This document shows, piece by piece, positions 28,610 to 38,081 of a stretch of DNA of 64,000 bases. The stretch's first letter is position 1. Every line of letters begins with the position of its first letter. The notes under the pieces were generated by a model. It saw nothing but the letters and a program-made list of their open reading frames with translations, was not told where the DNA came from and searched no databases. The position numbers and the translations under genes were made by a program. Source of the stretch: Sphingobacterium endophyticum (GTDB lineage: Bacteria; Bacteroidota; Bacteroidia; Sphingobacteriales; Sphingobacteriaceae); the NCBI RefSeq assembly GCF_009733535.1, contig NZ_SMMI01000003.1:248001-312000 (forward strand), written 5' to 3'.

Positions 28610-28649
28610 TATAACTACGTTTTTAGTTATACAACTAAAAACTTAGTTA
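28610..28649 (-). promoter_or_regulatory. Probable BlaI operator array
   Basis: Two overlapping inverted repeats are visible: TATAACTA/TAGTTATA (28610-28617 and 28624-28631) and a perfect GTTTTTAGTT/AACTAAAAAC (28619-28628 and 28633-28642). A further TAGTTA lies at 28644-28649. Four TAGTTA-like half-sites lie upstream of blaI near a weak -7 box on the minus strand (TACTTTAG). BlaI-type repressors bind such dyads; autoregulation is inferred. Confidence 0.6.
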
Positions 28650-28819
28650 AATACTTGGATAAATTACAATACACTGTTAATCAGTATTATAATTTTTATA
28701 AAAAATAAATATTAAAGGAAAATGTATCGGATAGAATTGATTTACTTAAGATTGAGCACGAGTAGTATCAAGAATATTATTTGTCGATTTTATTATTTTA
28801 AAGAAAAGAAAAAGTATTA

Positions 28820-29317
28820 TTATTCCTCTTCTAATTCAATTGGAACAACCAATGTTCCATTATATAATATATTTAACGGTTTATCAGTTTTATAAATACT
28901 ATCTTTTTTTAAGTTTAATGAGAACCTGATCCCAATAGTATTTGGAGTTGTTGAAGTAGTAAAACTCATAAATTCAAATGAGTTATTTTTGCTGTTATCC
29001 AACCTATATCCATTTTTAATAGAAGCACAATGTTCACAATTAGCCTCAATTAATCCAGCCAAATATGATTTCTGTTCGCCCATATTTTTATCATCCCTCT
29101 TAAAACCTAAGTCTAAACGTTCATTTGACCCTCCAAAAACCATAATATTTAACATACTATCTTTTGGATGATAAAAGCCTTTAGCGGATGAAATGTTCCA
29201 AGAATCTTTATCCTTAAAGATTTGTGAAACAAATGAGTGTTCTTTAGGTATTTCAATTCCAGGTTTGGTACAGGAAAACAATAATGTAAATAGACAGATG
29301 AGGAGTAAAGATTTCAT
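28820..29317 (-). CDS. Hypothetical lipoprotein
   Basis: This is a 165-residue protein with a short signal peptide and lipobox LLFSC (cysteine at 16). The mature part, predicted beta-rich, contains a Cys-x2-Cys (EANCEHCASIKNG) in the middle. No family is recognised. The gene stands alone, 266 bases beyond the blaI start, with AT-rich flanks and no obvious promoter or terminator. Confidence 0.6.
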   Translation of the reverse strand: MKSLLLICLFTLLFSCTKPGIEIPKEHSFVSQIFKDKDSWNISSAKGFYHPKDSMLNIMVFGGSNERLDLGFKRDDKNMGEQKSYLAGLIEANCEHCASIKNGYRLDNSKNNSFEFMSFTTSTTPNTIGIRFSLNLKKDSIYKTDKPLNILYNGTLVVPIELEEE

Positions 29318-29472
29318 ATAGTTTATATTTTAATTCAATCATCTTATTTACAAAATGGCCTAATCTTATAAATCAGATTTATATCACAAACTTATGAAAT
29401 ATTTTTTTCTAATTGAATTATGCAAATCCAATTAATTTCAAACCACCGTTTTAATAGAAGCTAAATATGAAA

Positions 29473-29883
29473 TTATTCCTCATGTTTCCACCGACGATCA
29501 GACTTTTTGGAAGCTTGTCTTTTCTTACGGTCTAATCGCTCTAAAATAATTGATTTGGGAATTTTTGTTGGGATTCTTTTAGGATCAACTTTTAATGCTT
29601 CTTCGATTAAATTTAAAAATCGTTCTATTACTAATTCTTTGTTCTTCAATTGGCTCCTATCTATGCTTGAATCTAATTGTAAAAGCCCCTCCTTAGATAT
29701 ACGATTAGCCAATTTCTCCCTGATTAAATTTTTCTGATCGGAATCAACTCCTTGAGATGCTTCTAGATCCCAATTCAACATCACCTTCGAAGAAACTTTG
29801 TTCACATTCTGTCCGCCCTTACCTCCCGATCTCGAAGTTTTAAAGCTCAATTCTTGAATTAATAATTCTTTATTTACACGCAT
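29473..29883 (-). CDS. arfB: Alternative ribosome-rescue factor ArfB (peptidyl-tRNA hydrolase)
   Basis: ArfB releases stalled ribosomes by hydrolysing peptidyl-tRNA. It has the GGQ motif in FKTSRSGGKGGQNVNKVSSK and a basic C-terminal tail (PKSIILERLDRKKRQASKKS) that enters the mRNA channel. The start is set at the ATG giving MRVNKELLIQELSF (136 residues), which matches the family; the frame is open nine codons further upstream. It is divergent from bshA. Confidence 0.93.
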   Translation of the reverse strand: MRVNKELLIQELSFKTSRSGGKGGQNVNKVSSKVMLNWDLEASQGVDSDQKNLIREKLANRISKEGLLQLDSSIDRSQLKNKELVIERFLNLIEEALKVDPKRIPTKIPKSIILERLDRKKRQASKKSDRRWKHEE

Positions 29884-29976
29884 TTGTAATAAAATTACAA
29901 TTTTTTCCATTCCACTTAAAATTTTGCGTGACTATATAGATACCATTCTTATCTTTAAGGAACGAAAACGGAACTT

Positions 29977-31125
29977 ATGAAAATAGGCATAGTATGTTAT
30001 CCAACTTTTGGAGGCAGTGGAGTTGTAGCAACCGAATTAGGTAAAGCTTTGGCGAACAATGGACATCAAGTTCATTTTATCACCTATAGCCAGCCTGCTA
30101 GACTTGACTTCTTTTCAGAAAACTTATATTATCACGAAGTAGCAATTAACCAATATCCATTATTCGATTTCCCACCTTATGAAACGGCTTTAGCAAGCAA
30201 GCTTGTTGATGTCGTGCGTTTTGAAGGTTTGGATCTATTACATGTCCATTATGCGATTCCGCATGCTTCTGTTGCCTTCCTTGCAAAACAAATCTTAGAA
30301 ACATATGGAATCAACATTCCTGTTGTGACCACTTTACATGGAACGGATATTACTTTGGTAGGTAAAGACAAGAGTTTCAGCCCGGTAGTTACATTTTCAA
30401 TTAACAAATCCGATGGTGTTACGACCGTTTCCGAAAATTTAAAGGAACAAACCCAAAGTTATTTTGATATTACAAATGATATTAAGGTCATCCCGAATTT
30501 CATTGACCTTCAACGATTCCATAATAAAAATCACGAACATTTCAAGAAAGCCATTGCTCCTAATCAAGAACGAATCATCGTTCATACCTCAAACTTTAGA
30601 AAAGTAAAACGTGTAGAGGATGTGGTAAAGATTTTTCACAAGGTAACTCAGAAGGTACCAAGCAAATTATTGATGGTAGGTGATGGTCCTGAGCGTCGAA
30701 ATGCGGAAGAATTGGCTAGGGAACTGGGTATAATGGACTGTATCAGATTCTTGGGAAAACAGGATGCTATCGAAGAAATTCTTTCAATTGCTGATCTATT
30801 CCTGATGCCTTCAGGTTCAGAAAGTTTTGGATTGGCTGCTTTGGAGGCTATGGCCTGTAAAGTTCCAGTGGTATCTTCAAATACCGGCGGTCTGCCAGAA
30901 TTAAATAAAGAGGGTTTTAGCGGATTTTTAAGCGAAGTAGGTGATATTGATGATATGGCTAAAAACTCAATTTATATTTTGGAGGATTGTCAAAGATTAA
31001 ATGAATTCAAAGAAAATGCATTACAACGTGCTAAGGACTTTGAATTGAGCAAAATCGTCCCAATCTATGAAGAATTTTACGCACAAGTTATTGAAAAGGT
31101 AAAAAAAGGAAATAAATCTAATTAA
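29977..31125 (+). CDS. bshA: N-acetyl-alpha-D-glucosaminyl L-malate synthase
   Basis: BshA is a GT4 glycosyltransferase that joins malate to GlcNAc from UDP-GlcNAc, the first step of bacillithiol synthesis. The 382-residue protein begins [20 protein letters not shown] and has [32 protein letters not shown] and, in the C-terminal domain, [18 protein letters not shown]. These are strong family signatures. bshB and bshC are not in the window. A weak -7 box TATCTTTA lies at 29950-29957. pyrH follows after 53 bases and has its own promoter. Confidence 0.95.
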   Translation: MKIGIVCYPTFGGSGVVATELGKALANNGHQVHFITYSQPARLDFFSENLYYHEVAINQYPLFDFPPYETALASKLVDVVRFEGLDLLHVHYAIPHASVAFLAKQILETYGINIPVVTTLHGTDITLVGKDKSFSPVVTFSINKSDGVTTVSENLKEQTQSYFDITNDIKVIPNFIDLQRFHNKNHEHFKKAIAPNQERIIVHTSNFRKVKRVEDVVKIFHKVTQKVPSKLLMVGDGPERRNAEELARELGIMDCIRFLGKQDAIEEILSIADLFLMPSGSESFGLAALEAMACKVPVVSSNTGGLPELNKEGFSGFLSEVGDIDDMAKNSIYILEDCQRLNEFKENALQRAKDFELSKIVPIYEEFYAQVIEKVKKGNKSN

Positions 31126-31142
31126 TCGCAAGCAAAAAGTCA

Positions 31143-31172
31143 TATCTTTGGCTTTTGGAACTATTCCAAAAG
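31143..31172 (+). promoter_or_regulatory. pyrH promoter -7 box and leader palindrome
   Basis: TATCTTTG (31143-31150) matches the -7 box TAnnTTTG. It is followed by a perfect 9-bp inverted repeat, CTTTTGGAA (31152-31160) and TTCCAAAAG (31164-31172), ending 6 bases before the pyrH ATG. The repeat would sit at the 5' end of the transcript or act as an operator. Confidence 0.55.
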
Positions 31173-31178
31173 TCAAAT

Positions 31179-31886
31179 ATGAAATACAAACGCATCCTAC
31201 TTAAACTTAGTGGCGAAGCTTTAATGGGCGAGCAAAGCTACGGTATCGACATTAATCGTGTTCAACAATACGCACAAGACATTCAGGAACTTCATAGCTT
31301 AGGCATGGAAATCGCCATCGTCATTGGTGGTGGTAACATTTACCGTGGACTGAGCGCTGAGAAAGCCGGAATGGACCGCGTTCAAGCGGATTACATGGGA
31401 ATGTTAGCTACTGTCATCAATTCAATGGCATTACAAGATGCCCTTGAAAAGGTCGGAATGAAAACCCGTCTGTTAACAGCGATTAAAATGGAACAAATCT
31501 GTGAACCATTTATCCGTAGACGTGCTGTACGTCACTTAGAAAAAGGACGTATCGTCATCTTCGGTGCCGGAACAGGAAACCCTTACTTCACAACAGATAC
31601 AGCTGCTTCCCTACGTGCCATTGAAATCAATGCCGACGCCGTGTTAAAAGGTACTCGCGTAGATGGTATTTACACTGCCGACCCAGAAAAAGATCCTAAT
31701 GCAAAGAAATTTGACCAAATAACATTCACAGATGTCTATGAAAAAGGATTAAATGTGATGGATATGACTGCATTTACTCTTTGCCAAGAAAACAACCTAC
31801 CTATCATCGTTTTCGACATGAATAAACCTGGTAACCTATTGAAATTAGCCAATGGTGAACATGTTGGAACTGTAGTAAGTAATTAA
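31179..31886 (+). CDS. pyrH: UMP kinase
   Basis: PyrH phosphorylates UMP to UDP and is a hexameric amino-acid-kinase-fold enzyme. The start is placed at the ATG giving [17 protein letters not shown] (235 residues); a TTG eight codons upstream lies inside the palindrome and is unlikely. Motifs are [32 protein letters not shown] and [16 protein letters not shown]. frr follows after 25 bases, the conserved pyrH-frr pair; rpsB and tsf are not upstream here. Confidence 0.97.
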   Translation: MKYKRILLKLSGEALMGEQSYGIDINRVQQYAQDIQELHSLGMEIAIVIGGGNIYRGLSAEKAGMDRVQADYMGMLATVINSMALQDALEKVGMKTRLLTAIKMEQICEPFIRRRAVRHLEKGRIVIFGAGTGNPYFTTDTAASLRAIEINADAVLKGTRVDGIYTADPEKDPNAKKFDQITFTDVYEKGLNVMDMTAFTLCQENNLPIIVFDMNKPGNLLKLANGEHVGTVVSN

Positions 31887-31911
31887 TTTTAAGCAAATAA
31901 TAAATCAAGAT

Positions 31912-32475
31912 ATGAACGAATTCATTTCACTTCAACTGGACGAATGCAAAGATGGCATGGCTAAAGCTGTTGCTCATACAGAATCTGAATTAACTAAGAT
32001 TCGCGCTGGAAAAGCTAGTCCCGGTATGCTTGATGGAATTTATGTTGATTATTACGGCACAGCAACGCCATTATCGCAAGTTAGCAACATAAACACACCT
32101 GACGCAAGAACAATCGTTGTTCAACCATGGGAAAAAAACCTCCTTTCTACGATTGAAAAAGCAATCATGGAATCTAATATTGGATTAAACCCTCAAAATG
32201 ACGGCTCTATAATTCGTTTAGCTGTTCCACCGCTTACTGAAGAACGTCGTCGTGACTTAGTGAAAAAAGTTAAAGAAGAAACTGAAAAAGGTCGCGTAGC
32301 TGTTCGTAATATCCGTAAGGATAGCAACGAAGCGATTAAGAAATTAAAAAATGATGGCGCTTCTGAAGATGAAATCAAAGCCGGTGAAGCGGAAGTACAA
32401 AAACTAACCGATTCTTTCATCGTTAAAGTTGATCAATTAGCCGAACTGAAAGAAAAAGATATTATGACGATCTAG
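31912..32475 (+). CDS. frr: Ribosome recycling factor
   Basis: RRF splits post-termination ribosomes together with EF-G. The 187-residue protein has the three-helix bundle pattern with IRAGKASPGMLDGIYVDYYG, RTIVVQPWEK and PLTEERRRDLVKKVKEE. Length is normal. It ends the pyrH-frr operon with a strong terminator. Confidence 0.97.
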   Translation: MNEFISLQLDECKDGMAKAVAHTESELTKIRAGKASPGMLDGIYVDYYGTATPLSQVSNINTPDARTIVVQPWEKNLLSTIEKAIMESNIGLNPQNDGSIIRLAVPPLTEERRRDLVKKVKEETEKGRVAVRNIRKDSNEAIKKLKNDGASEDEIKAGEAEVQKLTDSFIVKVDQLAELKEKDIMTI

Positions 32476-32498
32476 TCATTCTTTTCAAGATTATTCTC

Positions 32499-32531
32499 AA
32501 AAGGATTCTTAAAATTAAGAATCCTTTTTTT
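32499..32531 (+). terminator. Terminator after frr
   Basis: AAAAGGATTCTTA (32499-32511) and TAAGAATCCTTTT (32516-32528) form a 13-bp stem with a 4-base loop that merges into a T run. Confidence 0.92.
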
Positions 32532-32573
32532 ATTAAAAATTTACCTATATTCATTTAATAAATTACATTCTGC

Positions 32574-33569
32574 ATGACACAATCAAGAAGAAATTTCATC
32601 AAGCTTGCGAGCATGGGATTAGTTGGCGGTCTGGTTGCTCCACACTTGATTTCATGCGATAGCATGAAAAAAACACCGGGTTCACCCCTCAAAAACATAG
32701 GCTTGCAACTATTTACTCTACGTGAACTGCTAGCTCAAAATCCTCAAGAAGTTTTAAAATCTGTCTCTAAAATAGGTTATACTCATGTGGAAACCTATGG
32801 TGCTGATCCAACTAACGGAACCCTATGGGGTGTATCCATTGATGAACTCAAGAAGATTTTAAATGACAACAACCTTAAAACGCATAGTGGCCACTATGAT
32901 TTAGGAAAATACTTAGATAAAGACAGTACGGATAAAGAAAACATTGAGAAATATATTGAAATTGCTCACAACCTAGGTCAAGAGTATATCATTGCTCCTG
33001 TTCCTCCGATGCACAAATTAAATAAACTCAATCAATCCGATTATCAATACATGGCCGAGCAGCTGAATAAAGCCGGTGAGATGTCCAAAAAAGCTGGTAT
33101 TAAAATGGGTTACCATAACCATTTCTGGGAATTTAAAGAGTTTGGAAATGGAACAAATGGACTTGATGTCCTTTTGGCATTTACTGAAAAAGACCTCGTG
33201 GATTTCGAATTAGATATGTTCTGGATTACTAAAGCTGGTGCCAGTCCACAATCTTATTTCGACAAACATCCTGGCCGCTTCCCCCTATGGCATATCAAAG
33301 ATATGGACAGAGCATTCTCAACTCCTTTGGATATCAATAAAATTGATCCAAAAACAGGCAAAAGAGATACCCTGGATCTAATGGAAACTTTCAAGAACAT
33401 AAAATATACGGAAGTTGGAACGGGTAGTATCAATTTTATGAACATATCTCAATTTGCCAATGAAAGTGGTTTGAAATATGCTTTCGTTGAACAGGATGAA
33501 ATCTATACTCCAGATAAATACGCAAGTATCAAAAAGAGTTTTGATTATATGCAAAAGAACTTTAAATAA
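32574..33569 (+). CDS. Exported sugar phosphate isomerase/epimerase-like TIM barrel
   Basis: This 331-residue protein belongs to the AP-endonuclease-2/xylose-isomerase-like TIM barrel superfamily. It starts with a twin-arginine signal (SRRNFIK) followed by a hydrophobic segment and LISC with cysteine at 28, so it is probably a Tat-exported lipoprotein. The barrel shows NIGLQLFTLRELL, GYTHVETYGAD, MGYHNHFWEFKEF and DFELDMFWITKAG, with the metal-binding His/Glu/Asp spread typical of the family. It is likely to act on a sugar or inositol derivative in the periplasm; the substrate is unknown. Confidence 0.85.
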   Translation: MTQSRRNFIKLASMGLVGGLVAPHLISCDSMKKTPGSPLKNIGLQLFTLRELLAQNPQEVLKSVSKIGYTHVETYGADPTNGTLWGVSIDELKKILNDNNLKTHSGHYDLGKYLDKDSTDKENIEKYIEIAHNLGQEYIIAPVPPMHKLNKLNQSDYQYMAEQLNKAGEMSKKAGIKMGYHNHFWEFKEFGNGTNGLDVLLAFTEKDLVDFELDMFWITKAGASPQSYFDKHPGRFPLWHIKDMDRAFSTPLDINKIDPKTGKRDTLDLMETFKNIKYTEVGTGSINFMNISQFANESGLKYAFVEQDEIYTPDKYASIKKSFDYMQKNFK

Positions 33570-33578
33570 AATAGAAAA

Positions 33579-33607
33579 GGCGGAATTGAATTTCCGCCAT
33601 TTTTATA
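33579..33607 (+). terminator. Terminator after the TIM-barrel lipoprotein
   Basis: GGCGGAA (33579-33585) and TTCCGCC (33592-33598) form a 7-bp GC-rich stem followed by ATTTTTATA. It lies between convergent genes. Confidence 0.8.
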
Positions 33608-33623
33608 TCTCCATTTCAAGAAA

Positions 33624-34124
33624 TTAGAATACTAATCTTTCTACTTCTTCAGCGGATTCTTCAACTTTTTCCCTTAGTTCATTTTTGAACTCCTGTATTC
33701 TTGTCACCAAGTTCTCATCACTAGTCGCTAAGATCTGAGCAGCTAGGATCCCCGCATTTTTAGCTGCATTTAAAGCTACTGTAGCTACTGGAATACCATT
33801 TGGCATCTGCAAGATTGAAAGTACGGAATCCCATCCATCAATCGAATTTGAAGATTTAACCGGAACACCAATAACTGGAAGATGAGTAATAGAGGCTACC
33901 ATTCCCGGTAAATGCGCTGCACCACCCGCTCCTGCAATAATCACCTTGATTCCTCGACCTGCGGCTTGCTCCGCAAAATCAAACATACGCTTCGGTGTAC
34001 GGTGTGCCGAAACGATCGTTAATTCGAAAGCCACACCTAAATATTTTAAAACTTCAATGGCATCTTGCATGACAGGTAAGTCTGACTTGCTCCCCATGAT
34101 CACAGCTACTTTAGCGTTTTCCAT
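33624..34124 (-). CDS. purE: 5-(carboxyamino)imidazole ribonucleotide mutase
   Basis: Class I PurE converts N5-CAIR to CAIR in purine synthesis. The 166-residue protein has IMGSKSDLPVMQDAIE and the catalytic SAHRTPKRM with His41, then IAGAGGAAHLPGMVAS and PVIGVPVKS. It is the last gene of nuoA-nuoB-purK-purE, 13 bases after purK, and works with PurK on the unstable N5-CAIR intermediate. Confidence 0.96.
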   Translation of the reverse strand: MENAKVAVIMGSKSDLPVMQDAIEVLKYLGVAFELTIVSAHRTPKRMFDFAEQAAGRGIKVIIAGAGGAAHLPGMVASITHLPVIGVPVKSSNSIDGWDSVLSILQMPNGIPVATVALNAAKNAGILAAQILATSDENLVTRIQEFKNELREKVEESAEEVERLVF

Positions 34125-34137
34125 TTTTCTAATTTTA

Positions 34138-35280
34138 TTATGCTATTACCTTAATCAAATTCTGAACCTTTCGCGCAATCTCGATCGCTAATGCACGATC
34201 TTGATTGACAATCGTGACATGCCCCATCTTGCGAAATGGCTTGGTATATTTCTTACCGTATAAATGCACATATACCCCAGGAATGCCTAAAGCTTCCTCA
34301 ATCCCTTCGTATTTTGCCAAACCTTCATATCCCGCTTCTCCTAATAAATTGACCATAATTGCGTTTGCTCGCGATGCTGTATCGCCCATGGGTAAATTAA
34401 AAATTGCTCGCAAATGTTGCCCGAACTGAGAGGTGAAGTTCCCCTCTATCGTTTGGTGTCCTGAATTATGTGGTCTTGGCGCTAATTCATTTACAAGTAT
34501 ATCTCCATCCTTCGTCAGGAACATTTCAACAGCTAACACGCCCACTATCTGAAGGTCATTGGCAATCTTCATCGCAATACTTTCAGCTTTGGTCTGTATG
34601 TCAAAAGAATAGGTCGATGGAGATATTAAGAATTCAACTAAGTTCGCCTGTGGGTTAAATTCCATTTCTACCATCGGAAAAGTGGCCATCTCACCACGAT
34701 CATTACGGGCAACCATCACCGCAATTTCCTTTTCAAAATCAACCAGTTCTTCAACAATGCACGCTGTATCAAATGCATCCTCAAAATCTGCCGGACTATT
34801 TATTCTTTTAACCCCTTTACCATCATATCCATCTTTACGCAATTTTTGAATAAATGGCAGCTGTATTTGGCTTGATGCTAATCCTTCTTTATTGGATATA
34901 AATTGAAATGCCGATGTTGGAATATCATTTTGCTTAAAGAATTGCTTCTGCAATCCTTTATCTTGAATCAACCTGATAACTCTCGACTGTGGAAATACCA
35001 ATACACCCTCATTTTCCAAAGCCTCTAAGGCATCTACATTTACTTTTTCAATTTCAATAGTAACCATATCAAGGTCTTTACCGAAATTATAAACCGTATC
35101 AAAATCAGAAAGGGAGCCGATCTCAAATTGATTGCACAGTTTTTTGCAAGGTGCATTTGGATCGGGATCCAATACATGAATGTTAACATTAAAGTTTATT
35201 GCTTCCTGGATCAGCATTCGACCTAACTGGCCTCCGCCTAAAATCCCTAGGCGCAAATCACCATAAAAATCTTTAGCCAT
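34138..35280 (-). CDS. purK: 5-(carboxyamino)imidazole ribonucleotide synthase
   Basis: PurK carboxylates AIR using ATP and bicarbonate to give N5-CAIR. The 380-residue ATP-grasp protein has LGILGGGQLGRMLIQEA at the N-terminus, LRKDGYDGKGV, FEKEIAVMVARN and NELAPRPHNSGH near residue 265. It lies 8 bases after nuoB and directly before purE. Confidence 0.96.
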   Translation of the reverse strand: MAKDFYGDLRLGILGGGQLGRMLIQEAINFNVNIHVLDPDPNAPCKKLCNQFEIGSLSDFDTVYNFGKDLDMVTIEIEKVNVDALEALENEGVLVFPQSRVIRLIQDKGLQKQFFKQNDIPTSAFQFISNKEGLASSQIQLPFIQKLRKDGYDGKGVKRINSPADFEDAFDTACIVEELVDFEKEIAVMVARNDRGEMATFPMVEMEFNPQANLVEFLISPSTYSFDIQTKAESIAMKIANDLQIVGVLAVEMFLTKDGDILVNELAPRPHNSGHQTIEGNFTSQFGQHLRAIFNLPMGDTASRANAIMVNLLGEAGYEGLAKYEGIEEALGIPGVYVHLYGKKYTKPFRKMGHVTIVNQDRALAIEIARKVQNLIKVIA

Positions 35281-35288
35281 ATTTTATT

Positions 35289-35801
35289 CTATTGCTCCAC
35301 TGCTTCTGGGAATATATCCCCTTTCAGTAAAGACTGTTGTTCTATTATTTTCTGTAATTCTAAGAAGGCACCTATCAGTGCTTCTGGTCTTGGTGGACAT
35401 CCTTGCACATACACGTCCACTGGAATAATTTTGTCCACCCCTTTAACGACATGATATCCGTGCTGCCAGTAAGGTCCACCACAATTTGAACATGAACCCA
35501 TTGAAATAACATATTTCGGATCGGGCATTTGTTCGTATAGTTTTTTAATCCGATCAGCCATCTTAAAGGTAACTGTACCAGCGATGATCATTACATCAGA
35601 CTGTCTTGGTGAAGGCCTTGGAAAGACTCCCAATCGATCTAAATCATAGGTCGATGCCATTGCACCCATCATCTCTATCGCACAACAAGCAATCCCAAAA
35701 CTAACCGGCCACATCGAAGATAGTCTAGCCCAATTTAATAGGTCATCCATCTTTGCAATGATTACCCCGTTATTTTGCTGCAAATGCTTATCTAAACTCA
35801 T
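35289..35801 (-). CDS. nuoB: NADH-quinone oxidoreductase subunit B
   Basis: NuoB holds the terminal N2 [4Fe-4S] cluster of complex I. The 170-residue protein has the four ligands: Cys39 and Cys40 in [11 protein letters not shown], Cys104 in MGSCSNCGG and Cys135 in [10 protein letters not shown]. It overlaps nuoA by four bases. The usual next genes nuoC and nuoD are not found here; purK follows instead. Confidence 0.97.
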   Translation of the reverse strand: MSLDKHLQQNNGVIIAKMDDLLNWARLSSMWPVSFGIACCAIEMMGAMASTYDLDRLGVFPRPSPRQSDVMIIAGTVTFKMADRIKKLYEQMPDPKYVISMGSCSNCGGPYWQHGYHVVKGVDKIIPVDVYVQGCPPRPEALIGAFLELQKIIEQQSLLKGDIFPEAVEQ

Positions 35802-36385
35802 GATTCTGAACTTGGTTTTTTAAATTTTGGTTTAAAACCCATTTTCACGGGTGAAGATGCTTTTTCTGCAAGAACCTCTTCTATTTCCTGTTCCTTATAA
35901 TCTCGAATCTGGTATTCTTTTGAATTCAATTGTTCATAGGCCGAGGCTGGAATCCCAACAGGTACCGTGGGCTTTTGATGCGTAGGCTTTATCCAGCTGA
36001 TATCCCCACTCTTCCACACATACCATAATCCAATGATTAAAACTCCTAGGAAAATTGCCATTTCTATTAAGGTAAACCAGCCCCATCTCGAATCTGCAGC
36101 AATGAATTCCGCATTTCCAAAAACTGTCGCCCATGGAAAAATAAAAATTAATTCCACGTCAAATAGAAGAAATACCAAAGCAATAACATAAAATCGAGGA
36201 TTAAATTGAACCCATGAAGTTCCAGTGGTCTCTTCACCACATTCATAAGTGCTCAATTTGATAGGATTTGGATTTTTAGGGGAAAGAATACGAGCTAAGA
36301 ACATGGTGGCACTAACCAATATAACAGCAATAATTGCCATCAATAGTATTTTACCATATTCCGATATCTGCCCGGGGTCGTCCAT
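35798..36385 (-). CDS. nuoA: NADH-quinone oxidoreductase subunit A
   Basis: NuoA is a membrane subunit of complex I with three helices (about residues 10-30, 68-88 and 100-120). The family block [11 protein letters not shown] and the following [18 protein letters not shown] are present. The protein has 195 residues, with a C-terminal hydrophilic tail of about 70 residues (from [14 protein letters not shown]) that is longer than in most bacterial NuoA. Confidence 0.95.
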   Translation of the reverse strand: MDDPGQISEYGKILLMAIIAVILVSATMFLARILSPKNPNPIKLSTYECGEETTGTSWVQFNPRFYVIALVFLLFDVELIFIFPWATVFGNAEFIAADSRWGWFTLIEMAIFLGVLIIGLWYVWKSGDISWIKPTHQKPTVPVGIPASAYEQLNSKEYQIRDYKEQEIEEVLAEKASSPVKMGFKPKFKKPSSES

Positions 36386-36530
36386 AATGCAAAATTAACA
36401 ATTAATTCAATTCAATTTATAGGATTTTAGCTTTCTTGTCTAATCAATCTACACTAATATACAAAACAAGCAAACAAACATCAATAGAACAGGTCAATAC
36501 TCCATAAATTATACCCTAATTAAACAAAAA

Positions 36531-36560
36531 AAAGGGTTGCAGCTCAAGCTGCAACCCTTT
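36531..36560 (-). terminator. Terminator after ffh
   Basis: AAAGGGTTGCAGCT (36531-36544) and AGCTGCAACCCTTT (36547-36560) form a 14-bp stem with only two loop bases, followed on the minus strand by a T-rich stretch. A partial copy of the right arm (GCAACCCTT) recurs at 36580-36588 next to the ffh stop. Confidence 0.9.
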
Positions 36561-36588
36561 GTCTTTTTATCAAGGCATAATGCAACCC

Positions 36589-37932
36589 TTAGAAAGGTTT
36601 CCCAGGCATCTTAGGCATATTGCGCATCATTTTCGCTGCCATACCTGGATTTGACATCTGTTTCATTACCTTACGCATATCTGAAAACTGCTTCATCAGC
36701 TTATTCACTTCATCAAGACTGGTCCCCGAACCTTTCGCAATACGTGCTCTGCGCTTAGGATCGATAGCATCAGGATTTTCACGCTCAAATGGAGTCATCG
36801 AATCAATAATCGCTTCAATCGGCTTGAATGCATCGTCATCTATTTCAACATCCTTAATCGCCTTACCGACGCCAGGAATCATCCCCATCAAATCCTTCAT
36901 ATTACCCATTTTCTTAATCTGCTTGATCTGTGATTTAAAATCATTGAAATCAAACTTATTCTTGCGGATCTTCTTCTGAAGTTCTGCCGCTTCCTTCTCA
37001 TCAAACTGCTGTTGCGCACGCTCAACTAAGGAAACAACGTCACCCATACCTAAAATACGCGAAGCCATACGGTCAGGGTGGAAAACATCAAGTGCCTCCA
37101 TCTTCTCACCTGTACCAATAAACTTGATCGGCTTATTGACAACAGATTTAATGGACAAGGCTGCTCCACCACGTGTATCACCATCTAATTTAGTTAATAC
37201 AACCCCTGTAAAATCCAGACGATCGTTGAAAGCTTTCGCTGTATTCACCGCATCTTGACCTGTCATGGAGTCAACCACAAATAAGATCTCATGTGGCTGG
37301 GTCGCATCTTTAACTGCTGTAATCTCATTCATCAGCGCCTCGTCAATTGCTAAACGACCCGCCGTATCAATGATAACTACGTTATTTCCATTTCTTTTTG
37401 CCTCTTCAACACCCGCAACAGCAATTCCAATCGGATCGGTAGATTCCCGATCAACATAAACTGGAACGCCAACCTGCTGGCCTAAAACTTCCAACTGATC
37501 GATTGCCGCCGGACGATAAACGTCACCTGCAACCAACAATGGCTTCTTGTTTTTTGATGCCTTTAAAAAGTTAGCTAGTTTTCCAGAGAACGTAGTTTTA
37601 CCCGCACCATTCAATCCCGCAATTAAAATAATGGTTGGATTCTTGGTAATTTCCAGCTCAGTAACTGTTCCTCCCATTAACTCAGTAAGCTCATCATTCA
37701 TAATCTTGGTCAATAATTGACCCGGAGAAATGCTGGTCAATACATTCTGACCTAATGCCTTTTGCTTAACTTCATCGGTAAACGTTTTCGCAGTTTTATA
37801 ATTCACATCGGCATCTAATAATGCCTTGCGAATTTCCTTCATCGTTTCTGCAACGTTGATTTCCGTAATATTGCCTTGCCCCTTTAATACTTTAAAGGCC
37901 CTGTCTAACTTATCCTGTAGATTTGAAAACAT
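36589..37932 (-). CDS. ffh: Signal recognition particle protein Ffh
   Basis: Ffh is the SRP54 GTPase that binds signal peptides and 4.5S RNA and delivers ribosomes to FtsY. The 447-residue protein has an N-domain, the G-domain with GLNGAGKTT at 106-114, IDTAGRLAIDEALM and VLTKLDGDTRGG, and a methionine-rich M-domain from about residue 300 ending in MAAKMMRNMPKMPGKPF. A -7 box lies at 38021-38028. Confidence 0.97.
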   Translation of the reverse strand: MFSNLQDKLDRAFKVLKGQGNITEINVAETMKEIRKALLDADVNYKTAKTFTDEVKQKALGQNVLTSISPGQLLTKIMNDELTELMGGTVTELEITKNPTIILIAGLNGAGKTTFSGKLANFLKASKNKKPLLVAGDVYRPAAIDQLEVLGQQVGVPVYVDRESTDPIGIAVAGVEEAKRNGNNVVIIDTAGRLAIDEALMNEITAVKDATQPHEILFVVDSMTGQDAVNTAKAFNDRLDFTGVVLTKLDGDTRGGAALSIKSVVNKPIKFIGTGEKMEALDVFHPDRMASRILGMGDVVSLVERAQQQFDEKEAAELQKKIRKNKFDFNDFKSQIKQIKKMGNMKDLMGMIPGVGKAIKDVEIDDDAFKPIEAIIDSMTPFERENPDAIDPKRRARIAKGSGTSLDEVNKLMKQFSDMRKVMKQMSNPGMAAKMMRNMPKMPGKPF

Positions 37933-38020
37933 CTTTTAACTTTCTATTAATCAATACCTTGCCCAATCCCCAGCATAAAACTGAAGATATTTGTAAAACA
38001 TTTGTTTTGACTTTATCTTA

Positions 38021-38028
38021 CAAATATA
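38021..38028 (-). promoter_or_regulatory. Candidate -7 box for ffh
   Basis: On the minus strand this reads TATATTTG, a full match to TAnnTTTG, giving an ffh leader of roughly 80 bases. No -33 box was clear. Confidence 0.5.
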
Positions 38029-38081
38029 GCTTTTTGCTTGTTTAATTTAAGATTTGGAATCAATATCAGCTAATTTCCTTT

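Noticed and set aside
31155..31178. TTG as start of pyrH
   Set aside because: It lies inside the leader palindrome right behind the -7 box; the ATG at 31179 gives the normal PyrH N-terminus.
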